Positions 1-4,789 of a stretch of DNA of 5,147 nucleotides are shown here, in pieces. How positions within the stretch are numbered: the first letter of the stretch is position 1; every line of letters starts with the position of its first letter. The stretch covers positions 1-5,147 of the forward strand of contig JAOZPF010000213.1 in assembly GCA_029932895.1 (NCBI GenBank), given 5' to 3'. Both the position numbers and the translations under genes were made by a program. Under the pieces are notes generated by a model. It was not told where the DNA came from and searched no databases. It worked only from the letters and a program-made list of their open reading frames with translations. This stretch comes from Anaerolineae bacterium. GTDB lineage: Bacteria; Chloroflexota; Anaerolineae; B4-G1; DUEL01.

Positions 1-137
1 TCGACCCGGCCAAGGTGACCAAGGGCGCGATCGAGAACGCCGCTTCCATTGCGGCGATGGTCCTCTCCACCGAGGCGCTCATCACCGACATCCCGGAGGA
101 GGAAAAGCCGGCGACTCCGCCGATGCCAGAGTACTAG
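1..137 (+). CDS. groEL: Chaperonin GroEL (Hsp60), C-terminal end only
   Basis: Codons from base 3 to the TAG at 135-137 give 44 residues beginning DPAKVTKGAIENAASIAAM and ending PPMPEY. This is the conserved last helix of GroEL (DPxKVxxxAxxNAASIAxMxLxTEALI), which closes the equatorial ATP-binding domain, followed by the flexible tail. GroEL forms the double-ring cytoplasmic chaperonin that refolds proteins with GroES. The tail is Glu/Pro-rich and lacks the GGM repeats found in many bacteria, a tail type I associate with Chloroflexota. The rest of the gene, including the ATP-binding residues, lies upstream of the window. A strong terminator follows within about 20 bases, so this is the last gene of its transcript. 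The identification is firm; the lineage reading is inference. Confidence 0.95.
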   Translation, partial: DPAKVTKGAIENAASIAAMVLSTEALITDIPEEEKPATPPMPEY

Positions 138-157
138 CCCCTACCGGGGTATACGAC

Positions 158-187
158 AAGCCGGGCGTTTTGACGCCCGGCTTTTTC
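158..187 (+). terminator. Rho-independent terminator of groEL
   Basis: A perfect 11-bp stem pairs 158-168 (AAGCCGGGCGT) with 173-183 (ACGCCCGGCTT) around the 4-base loop TTTG. The T-run TTTTT at 182-186 spans the base of the stem and its 3' side. It lies 20 bases after the groEL stop codon and is oriented to stop groEL transcription. On the minus strand the bases after the stem include two A/T pairs but only a short T-run, so a bidirectional role is less likely. Confidence 0.9.
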
Positions 188-385
188 ATAAGGTAACCGC
201 TCGAGCCGGTGCGGCAACCCCGCCGCAGGTGATCGCGGCCGCCAGCCAACTTCTAGCCCAAGTGCCCCCCTGCCCAGGGTGCATCTCACTTTGGGGACAA
301 ATTGGGAGAATAGTCCGTAGATCGCGCTTGCGCAAGCCCTTGGAGGGTTATACCTGCAAATGCTCGTTGAAAAGTTACCCTTGAG

Positions 386-465
386 TAGCATAGGGGTTCG
401 TGCCCGTGGACGGCCACAAGACGGCCACAAGACGGCCACAAGGGCCTATGCTACGGGCACGAACC
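386..465. repeat. Crossing inverted-repeat module around three 11-bp tandem repeats
   Basis: Bases 395-407 (GGTTCGTGCCCGT) are the exact reverse complement of 453-465, and bases 386-394 (TAGCATAGG) are the exact reverse complement of 445-453. The pairs run A-B-A'-B', so the two stems cross rather than nest: a single strand could form one stem, the other, or a pseudoknot. Between the arms lie three perfect head-to-tail copies of ACGGCCACAAG (410-420, 421-431, 432-442). The right arm reads CCTATGCTA then CGGGCACGAACC, while the left arm on the opposite strand has the same two blocks in swapped order, as if taken from different phases of one tandem repeat of about 21 bp. It lies outside any gene I can support. 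It could be a dispersed intergenic repeat of this genome. Confidence 0.85.
410..442. repeat. Tandem repeat, 3 x 11 bp (ACGGCCACAAG)
   Basis: Three identical adjacent 11-base units occupy the loop between the inverted arms at 395-407 and 453-465. Because the copies are perfect, their number may vary between strains by slippage. They lie outside any supported gene, so a change in copy number would alter only the spacing of the arms. Confidence 0.95.
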
Positions 466-560
466 GGCTAAAGCCTATATTCCATAGAGACGTCGCGCTA
501 CAAGCGTGACCTCCAAGCTACGGGCTCGGCGTCTCCCCTGCCGGGCAGCCCGCCCCAAAA

Positions 561-1136
561 GTGAAATACACCCCGGGGAAGCGGGTGTGCACCCAGATCA
601 CTTTCACCTTCACCGCCACGCACGGCGGCGACTATGGCGATGTGGTCACCAACACCGCCGCGTACAGCAGCACGTCCGCACTTGCTGCCAGCGCCATTTT
701 CAACGTCTACCTTCCTGCCTCCGACCTGGTGATTCACAAGGTCGTCACGCCCGTATCCACCAGTCCCCGCCAGCTCATCACCTACACGCTGACCTTTTCC
801 AACGGTGGCGACATCACCGCCACCGGTGTGGTCATCACCGACACGATCCCGTCTAGCGTGACGGATACCAGCGTTGTGTATAGCAGCGTCGCCATCACGC
901 CAGTGAGCGGGACGCGCTATGTCTGGGACGTGGAGAACCTGGAACCGGACCAGGAGGGCGTCATCGTCGTCGCCGGCATCCTCAGGCCTCTGTTGCCGTC
1001 GGGCACATTCACCAACACCGTCACCATCGGCACGGTGACAGTCGAGACCAATCCCGCGAACAACGGCGACTCGGCCGGCGTGACGGTCTGGGCGCGGTAT
1101 GTGTTTCTGCCGCTGGCGTGCAGGGACTGGCCCTAG
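561..1136 (+). CDS. DUF11-repeat secreted/surface protein, 5'-truncated remnant
   Basis: The frame is open from 510, after a TGA at 507-509. The first usable codon is the GTG at 561, which has no Shine-Dalgarno sequence, and there is no signal peptide, so this is probably the 3' end of a longer gene. Residues about 1-47 look like the end of one beta-sandwich repeat (GDVVTNTAAYSS). Residues about 50-165 form a complete DUF11-type domain: SDLVIHKVV, then ITYTLTFSNGGDITATGVVI, TDTIPSSV, and FTNTVTIGT with ETNPANN. DUF11 repeats occur in exported adhesin-like or surface-layer proteins. The C-terminus YVFLPLACRDWP resembles the short YLPLVLR-type tail seen on many Anaerolineae exported proteins, probably a sorting or anchoring signal (inference). 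The repeat module just upstream may mark the breakpoint. Expression is doubtful. Confidence 0.6.
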   Translation: MKYTPGKRVCTQITFTFTATHGGDYGDVVTNTAAYSSTSALAASAIFNVYLPASDLVIHKVVTPVSTSPRQLITYTLTFSNGGDITATGVVITDTIPSSVTDTSVVYSSVAITPVSGTRYVWDVENLEPDQEGVIVVAGILRPLLPSGTFTNTVTIGTVTVETNPANNGDSAGVTVWARYVFLPLACRDWP

Positions 1137-1169
1137 TATGGTTTGAAGGATACAGTGTCTCAGGATGTG

Positions 1170-1215
1170 GGGCAAGTCGCCGGACTTGGCCCGTCCCGCA
1201 AGCCAGCGGCTTGCG
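1170..1215. repeat. Two related tandem hairpins between convergent genes
   Basis: Hairpin 1 pairs 1170-1178 (GGGCAAGTC) with 1183-1192 (GACTTGGCCC), with one bulged G at 1189 and a GCCG loop. Hairpin 2 pairs 1197-1204 (CGCAAGCC) perfectly with 1208-1215 (GGCTTGCG) around an AGC loop. The two are similar to each other (GCAAGYC ... GRCTTG) and are offset by about 26 bases. They lie between the ends of the plus-strand DUF11 fragment (1136) and the minus-strand glycosyltransferase (1267), where a shared bidirectional terminator would sit. Neither side has a T-run, so intrinsic termination is uncertain; a REP-like intergenic repeat is the alternative. Confidence 0.6.
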
Positions 1216-1266
1216 CCACAGTGTGGGCAGCAGGCGCACGCCGGTCTGCCCAGTTGACCCCGACGT

Positions 1267-2031
1267 TCACCGGCTCCCGCTCATCTCCCGCACCATCCTG
1301 TACTTGACCGCCTCAAAGTAGGCCATCAGCAGGCTGAGCCGCAGCCCGTGCAATCCGTCCCGCACGCCCCGCAGGGTCACAAAACGGTACCAGAAATGGC
1401 GCACCGCCTGGGTGTAGGGGGTGACGAGGCGGGGACGCACGCCCTGCTCCAGCAGAATGCGGGCGTCGATCGCGGTATATCTCTTTTGGCGGGCGATAAA
1501 GTCGGCCAGATCGACATAGTTGTGGTGAATCAGGGGATGCTCCAGGTATCCCTCTGGTCCATCAGCGATGGCTACCTCGTGCACCGGCCGCTCCCAACGT
1601 ACCCGTCCCCGCCGTAGCAGCCGCGCCTGGTAGTCCGGGTACCACCCGGCCCCCAGGGTGAGCCGGCCAAAGATATAGTTGTGGCGCGGTACCCACCACA
1701 GTGCCTCTTCTCCCTCCGCCGCCACCACGCTCTCCACCTCCGCTGCCAGCGGGGCCGTGACCCGCTCGTCGGCGTCGACGAACAGAATCCACTCTGCCTC
1801 CACCCTCTCCAGCGCGTCGTTGTGGAATTGGGCGAAATTATCAAAGTGGCGTTCCACCACCTCCGCCCCCACCCCCCGCGCCAGCTCCGCCGTCCGGTCG
1901 GTGGTGCGAGAATCCAGCCACACAACGCGCCGGTCGGCCCAGGACAGGCTCTCCAGGCAGGCGACGATCTCGTCCTCCTCGTCGCGGGCGGGGACGATGG
2001 CAGCGAGACGGTGAGCTGGTTGGTCGTTCAT
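1267..2031 (-). CDS. Family 2 glycosyltransferase, WaaE/KdtX-like
   Basis: A GT-A fold glycosyltransferase of 254 residues, transferring a sugar from a nucleotide donor at the cytoplasmic face, probably to a surface glycan or glycolipid. Visible motifs are the nucleotide-binding strand AAIVPARDEE (residues 10-19), DSRTTDRT (40-47, where many relatives have DSGSTD), and the metal-binding FVDADE with DxD at 86-88. The middle contains GWYPDYQARLLRRG and a VHE motif, both typical of the WaaE-like subgroup, then a C-terminal amphipathic region (FVTLRGVRDGLHGLRLSLLM) likely to lie on the membrane. I chose the ATG at 2029-2031 because it overlaps the upstream stop as ATGA, indicating translational coupling; an ATG at 2052 would add 7 residues inside the preceding gene and neither has a clear Shine-Dalgarno sequence. 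Donor and acceptor cannot be told from sequence. Confidence 0.88.
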   Translation of the reverse strand: MNDQPAHRLAAIVPARDEEDEIVACLESLSWADRRVVWLDSRTTDRTAELARGVGAEVVERHFDNFAQFHNDALERVEAEWILFVDADERVTAPLAAEVESVVAAEGEEALWWVPRHNYIFGRLTLGAGWYPDYQARLLRRGRVRWERPVHEVAIADGPEGYLEHPLIHHNYVDLADFIARQKRYTAIDARILLEQGVRPRLVTPYTQAVRHFWYRFVTLRGVRDGLHGLRLSLLMAYFEAVKYRMVREMSGSR

Positions 2032-2963
2032 AGGCGCAGCACGGAGCGGCATCCGTCCAGGCGGGCGGTCAGTTCACCGCTGTCGATCTCGCCGCGGCGA
2101 TGGGCCGCGCGCGCCTGGTGCATTTTCCATCTCATTCCCCAGCGCACAAGCCGGCGGGCCAGGCGACGCTTCAACGGCGAGTAATGCTTCTCGAAAAGGC
2201 GCAGCCGGCTCCGCCACAGCGCGACAAAGGAGGCGACGCGGATTTGGGCCGTACTTCTCCCGGCATGATGCACCACGCGGGCCGATGGGACGTAGTAAGC
2301 TCGCCAGCCAGCCTTGCGCATTCGCCAGCACCAGTCGATCTCTTCGCAGTACATCCAAAACCCCTCGTCCAGCAGCCCCACCTCTGCCACCGCCTCCGCC
2401 CGCACCATCATCGCCGCCCCCAGGGGGTGGTCGATTGGGAAAGGTGTCTTCCCTTCCACCAGCCGGCGCGGGTAGCGACCGTTGAGCGGGGTGTCGTAGA
2501 GCCGGGCCGGCAGGGGAAAAAGCTCGAACAGCAACTGGGTCAGGCCGGGAAAGCGGAACGCGCCATGTTGTAGTGCGCCATCGGGATAGTAAAGCCCGGC
2601 CCCCACTACACTCGCTCGCGGGTGGGAGCGCAGGGCGGCGAGGAGTGCCGCCGTCGCGCCGGGCTGCACCTCCGTATCGGGGTTCAGAAGCCAGATGTAC
2701 TGCGTGTTGCGGAGGGCGATGATCTTGCGGAGGGCGGTGTTGTTGCCGGCGGCGAATCCCAGGTTTTCCCTACTGGCGATGAGGCGGACGGTGGGGAACT
2801 GAGCCGCCACCATCTCTGGCGTGCCGTCGCTGGATGCATTGTCCACCACCCAGACCTGGGCCTCCAGCCCGGAGCGGTCCAAATCGGTCAGGAGGGAGCG
2901 CAGGCAGCCGGTCAGCAGCTCGCGCACGTTCCAACTGACGATGACGACGGCCAGGTCAGACAT
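2028..2963 (-). CDS. Family 2 glycosyltransferase, rhamnosyltransferase (WbbL)-like
   Basis: A complete 311-residue GT-A glycosyltransferase. Motifs in order are the N-terminal strand VVIVSWN (residues 6-12), VVDNASSDGT (39-48, donor nucleotide binding), NLGFAAGNN (67-75), the DxD-equivalent NPDTE (94-98), HPLGAAMMVR near 179-188, and the acceptor-side LDEGFWMYCEEIDWCWRM with EEID at 207-210, the likely catalytic base region. This pattern is typical of WbbL/RfbF-type enzymes that add rhamnose or related sugars to lipid-linked glycans, but the donor is not proven. The start ATG at 2961-2963 has AGGAG at 2968-2972, 4 bases upstream, a short but usable spacing. The 3' end overlaps the next glycosyltransferase by ATGA. 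The 5' end overlaps the last codons of a broken reading frame (2956-3198). Confidence 0.92.
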   Translation of the reverse strand: MSDLAVVIVSWNVRELLTGCLRSLLTDLDRSGLEAQVWVVDNASSDGTPEMVAAQFPTVRLIASRENLGFAAGNNTALRKIIALRNTQYIWLLNPDTEVQPGATAALLAALRSHPRASVVGAGLYYPDGALQHGAFRFPGLTQLLFELFPLPARLYDTPLNGRYPRRLVEGKTPFPIDHPLGAAMMVRAEAVAEVGLLDEGFWMYCEEIDWCWRMRKAGWRAYYVPSARVVHHAGRSTAQIRVASFVALWRSRLRLFEKHYSPLKRRLARRLVRWGMRWKMHQARAAHRRGEIDSGELTARLDGCRSVLRL

Positions 2964-3198
2964 CCCGCTCCTGCTGGTGGTGGAGTAGCCGGACCAGTGT
3001 CAGGCCGGTTGCTGTCTTCCGCGGCGCACCAAACGTTTCCAGAGTCAGAAGAGGCTCCACGACCTACTCCACCAGGGTGAGGCAAGTGGGGGGCCGGGTG
3101 TAAAACCGGTCAATCACCAGCGACGCCCCGACGAGAGGGGCGATGCCCGGGAATGACCCCGCGACACGGGTCCCGATCCACCAGCCAGCCCGGCTCCA
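2956..3198 (-). pseudogene. Degraded coding remnant upstream of the glycosyltransferase pair
   Basis: One minus-strand frame reads plausibly as protein across this span but has an in-frame TAG (plus-strand cta at 3064-3066). Before it are WSRAGWWIGTRVAGSFPGIA and LVGASLVIDRFYTRPP; after it are LLTLETFGAPRKTATGLTLV and RLLHHQQERDV, ending at the TGA of 2956-2958, which overlaps the glycosyltransferase start by 8 bases (ATGTCTGA). The third codon position is clearly richer in G+C than the second, as expected for coding DNA here. No ATG, GTG or TTG start is in frame between the phnE stop and the fragment, so the 5' end is missing as well. The IAPLVGASLVI segment is hydrophobic and may be membrane-associated. 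I do not recognise the family. It could be chance, a sequencing error at the TAG, or the tail of a lost sugar-cluster gene. Confidence 0.4.
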
Positions 3199-3200
3199 TA

Positions 3201-3254
3201 CCTCCTCGTTCCCCTGTCTACTTGTTCCTTCTTTCCTCGCTCCTCGTCCACTTG
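3201..3254. repeat. Pyrimidine-rich degenerate 7-8-bp periodic tract
   Basis: The plus strand carries only six purines from 3201 to 3249. The guanines fall at 3208, 3216, 3224, 3239, 3246 and 3254, mostly 7-8 bases apart, in the recurring motif (C/T)TG(T/C) or CG(T/C), for example CTCGTTC, CTTGTTC, CTCGTCC, CTTGCTA. It begins directly after the phnE stop codon and ends at the degraded remnant. It looks like a decayed short tandem repeat. No terminator hairpin with a T-run follows phnE. Confidence 0.55.
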
Positions 3255-4064
3255 CTACACAAACCGCTTGCGAATCTCGGCGCTCACATTGTCCAAGATC
3301 GCCACAGTGATGGCGATAAACCAGACCGCCACGCCAGCCGAGCGATAGTCCAGCAACCGCATGTACTGGATCAGCAGAAAGCCGATGCCGCCGCCGCCTA
3401 CCATGCCGATGATGGTGGACATACGGACGTTGATGTCCCAGCGGTAGATGGAGAAAGAGACGAACGGCGGGATCATCTGCGGCACCACGGCGTACATAAT
3501 GGTCTGCAGTCCGGTCGCGCCAGTGGCCTGGATTGCCTCGATGGGTCCGGGGTCAATGGACTCGATAGCCTCGGAGTAGAGTTTGCCCAGCGCAGCGACC
3601 GAGTGTATCGTCAGGGCGAGTATGCCGGCAAAGGGGCCCAACCCCACCACGATGAGGGCGATGATGGCCCAGATCATTGGCTCGATGGAGCGGACGATGT
3701 TCATAATGGTGCGGGTGAGGTAGTAGATGAATACCGTAAAGATCGAGCCGGACATCAAGTTCCGCGCCGCCAGGAAACTGACAGGGATGGCGAGGATGAT
3801 GCCAAAAAATGTCGCCATCATGCCCATAAAGATGGTCTCGACCATGCGCCCGACGGCGAGCCGCAGTGGCTCGCCGATCACCACCGGGCCCATCTCTGCA
3901 GCTTGCCGCGCCTCGATGCGGTGCATCTGCCGCCCTTGGGCGCTGGGCGGAACGAGGCGGTAGGGCATGATCACTTCCGCCTGAAACGCGCCCTGGTCAT
4001 CGGTCTGCACCGTGATGTACTCTCCTTCCTGGCGCACCCAGAACTCGTTGCCGATGGGGTCCAC
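3255..4064 (-). CDS. phnE: Phosphonate ABC transporter permease PhnE, C-terminal (channel) part after frameshift
   Basis: This part holds the whole MetI/PhnE-type permease domain, the membrane channel that passes phosphonates or phosphate esters into the cytoplasm, driven by PhnC. The frame begins with the end of an extracytoplasmic Ig-like domain (GNEFWVRQEGEYITVQTDDQ, then AFQAEVIMPYRLVPP), then a PhnE-type transmembrane start (ETIFMGMMATFFGIILAIPV, FLAARNLM). Several membrane segments follow, then the EAA loop that docks onto the ATPase (EAIQATGATG and VVPQMIPPF) and the PhnE-specific YRWDINVRMSTIIGMVGGGG. It ends at TAG 3255-3257. The GTG at 4062-4064 is only the first formal start; it has no ribosome-binding site and lies inside the Ig-like domain. 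The true protein most likely continues from the upstream frame (3997-4785), giving about 510 residues once the shift is corrected. Confidence 0.85.
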   Translation of the reverse strand: MDPIGNEFWVRQEGEYITVQTDDQGAFQAEVIMPYRLVPPSAQGRQMHRIEARQAAEMGPVVIGEPLRLAVGRMVETIFMGMMATFFGIILAIPVSFLAARNLMSGSIFTVFIYYLTRTIMNIVRSIEPMIWAIIALIVVGLGPFAGILALTIHSVAALGKLYSEAIESIDPGPIEAIQATGATGLQTIMYAVVPQMIPPFVSFSIYRWDINVRMSTIIGMVGGGGIGFLLIQYMRLLDYRSAGVAVWFIAITVAILDNVSAEIRKRFV

Positions 4065-4785
4065 CCACCAGACCTGGATATCGGTGTTTGGGGCAAAACC
4101 GTGCCCCGAGAGAGAGTGTGGTGCCCGGGATGATCTCGTTGTTCTCGTCCAATGAAGAAAGCTCGCCGCAGGTGGGTTCGGCCATCACGTATGGCTGACC
4201 TTCCACCTCCTCCGGTGGAGGCGGGGGGTTGTCATCGCAGGGAACCAGGATGTCGGCCCCGGCGCTGATGAACTCGGTCTCCCGGGTGAACGCCACTTTC
4301 CATGGCCAGAGGACCTGAGAGAGGGGTGGGCCGGCCTCTGGCAGTTCCGTCACCAGTTTGTAGGGATCGATCCCGCCGATCTGCCAACCCAACACGAAAA
4401 AGATCAGGATAATTAGAGCGAAAATGCCGATCCCGCCCTCCCGTTCCGGCTGGGCTTGCCGATAGGCATCCCACGCTATCCACAGCCAGAGGGCCAGGAC
4501 ACCGACCAGCACCAGGCCGATGAAAAAGGGCTGCCGCTGGAGTGCCTTGCTGAACGTTGCCCATATTCCCACCTCGCGGTGCGCCGCCTCGCGTACGCGC
4601 CAGGCCAGCAGGCCGATGATGCTGACCATCGAGCCCAGCATAATCAGCCCGCGCTGCACCCGCCGGGCCAGCACCTGGCCCAGGCCGGGGAGAATTAGCG
4701 AGATGACACCGGCCAAAGGTGCGGGGACAAGACTGGGAGGACGCTCCGTCTGACCAGGTATCTGCTTCTTCTGTGCATCTGCCAT
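3997..4785 (-). CDS. phnE: PhnE, N-terminal part: three membrane segments and start of Ig-like domain
   Basis: Starts at ATG 4783-4785 with a full AGGAGG (4794-4799) 8 bases upstream. The predicted membrane segments lie at about residues 24-40/46-62 (ISLILPGLGQVLARR, then GLIMLGSMVSIIGLLAW), 87-106 (FFIGLVLVGVLALWLWIAWD) and 119-137 (IGIFALIILIFFVLGWQ). A hydrophilic, Pro-rich stretch (NPPPPPEEVEGQP) and the opening strands of an Ig-like fold (CGELSS, IIPGTTLSL) follow. Near residue 223 the frame is lost: beyond it the reading becomes Arg/His/Gly-rich (PHRQRVLGAPGRRVHHGADR) up to the stop at 3997, while the neighbouring frame continues sensibly with GHGFAPNTDIQVWW. The true product is therefore probably a fusion with the 3255-4064 frame. 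Typical PhnE is about 260-290 residues, so this extension is large. Family assignment of the extension alone is weak; it rests on the joined reading. Confidence 0.75.
   Translation of the reverse strand: MADAQKKQIPGQTERPPSLVPAPLAGVISLILPGLGQVLARRVQRGLIMLGSMVSIIGLLAWRVREAAHREVGIWATFSKALQRQPFFIGLVLVGVLALWLWIAWDAYRQAQPEREGGIGIFALIILIFFVLGWQIGGIDPYKLVTELPEAGPPLSQVLWPWKVAFTRETEFISAGADILVPCDDNPPPPPEEVEGQPYVMAEPTCGELSSLDENNEIIPGTTLSLGARFCPKHRYPGLVGGPHRQRVLGAPGRRVHHGADR
4108..4116 (-). other. phnE: Frameshift site in CT dinucleotide run inside phnE
   Basis: The coding strand has CTCTCTCTC here. Upstream the frame reads GTTLSL; immediately downstream the other frame reads GHGFAPNTDIQVWW, so the switch must lie within a few codons. 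Adding one more CT unit gives an uninterrupted GTTLSLSGHGFAPN and a 511-codon gene from 4785 to 3255. The shift equals loss of two bases or gain of one. Possible causes are sequencing or assembly error, a fixed mutation, or reversible slippage. Confidence 0.8.
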
Positions 4786-4789
4786 GTTG

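Larger units (their letters stand above)
188..509. other. Gene-free stretch between groEL terminator and DUF11 remnant
   Basis: No open frame here has a start, a ribosome-binding site or a recognisable protein; those present look like antisense or GC-rich chance frames. Apart from the repeat module at 386-465, the only structures I see are the 12-bp perfect palindrome GCTTGCGCAAGC at 326-337 and a short CCCTG/CAGGG inverted pair near 276-287. The palindrome shares CGCAAGCC with the hairpin at 1197-1215 on the other side of the DUF11 remnant, but 8 bases can match by chance. No convincing promoter for the downstream coding fragment is visible. Confidence 0.5.

Noticed and set aside
386..465. 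CRISPR-like array
   Set aside because: The 11-bp units are directly adjacent with no spacers, and the flanks are inverted arms.
498..1175. 225-codon minus-strand open frame opposite the DUF11 fragment
   Set aside because: The plus strand has recognisable DUF11 motifs; the reverse product is Arg/Gly/Asp/His-rich and lacks any family signature.
1681..2184. Plus-strand open frames opposite the two glycosyltransferases
   Set aside because: The minus-strand glycosyltransferases have complete catalytic motifs, and the plus-strand products look like low-complexity shadows.
3124..3142. Hairpin CGCCCC/GGGGCG as a possible phnE terminator
   Set aside because: It is only a 6-bp stem with a 7-base loop and no T-run on either strand, and it lies inside the coding-like remnant.
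3110..3199. Minus-strand 29-codon ORF (MEPGWLVDRD...) preceded by AGGAGG
   Set aside because: The Shine-Dalgarno spacing is only one base, the product is short with no known pattern, and the purine-rich tract makes AGGAGG likely by chance.
4062..4064. GTG as a genuine independent start for a second permease gene
   Set aside because: It lies in the middle of an Ig-like domain, has no ribosome-binding site, and the sensible reading extends upstream of it to the CT run.
3153..4133. 326-codon plus-strand open frame opposite phnE
   Set aside because: It is antisense to the clearly conserved PhnE permease; its His/Asp/Gly-rich product has no recognisable domain and it has no ribosome-binding site. 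It is a composition shadow.
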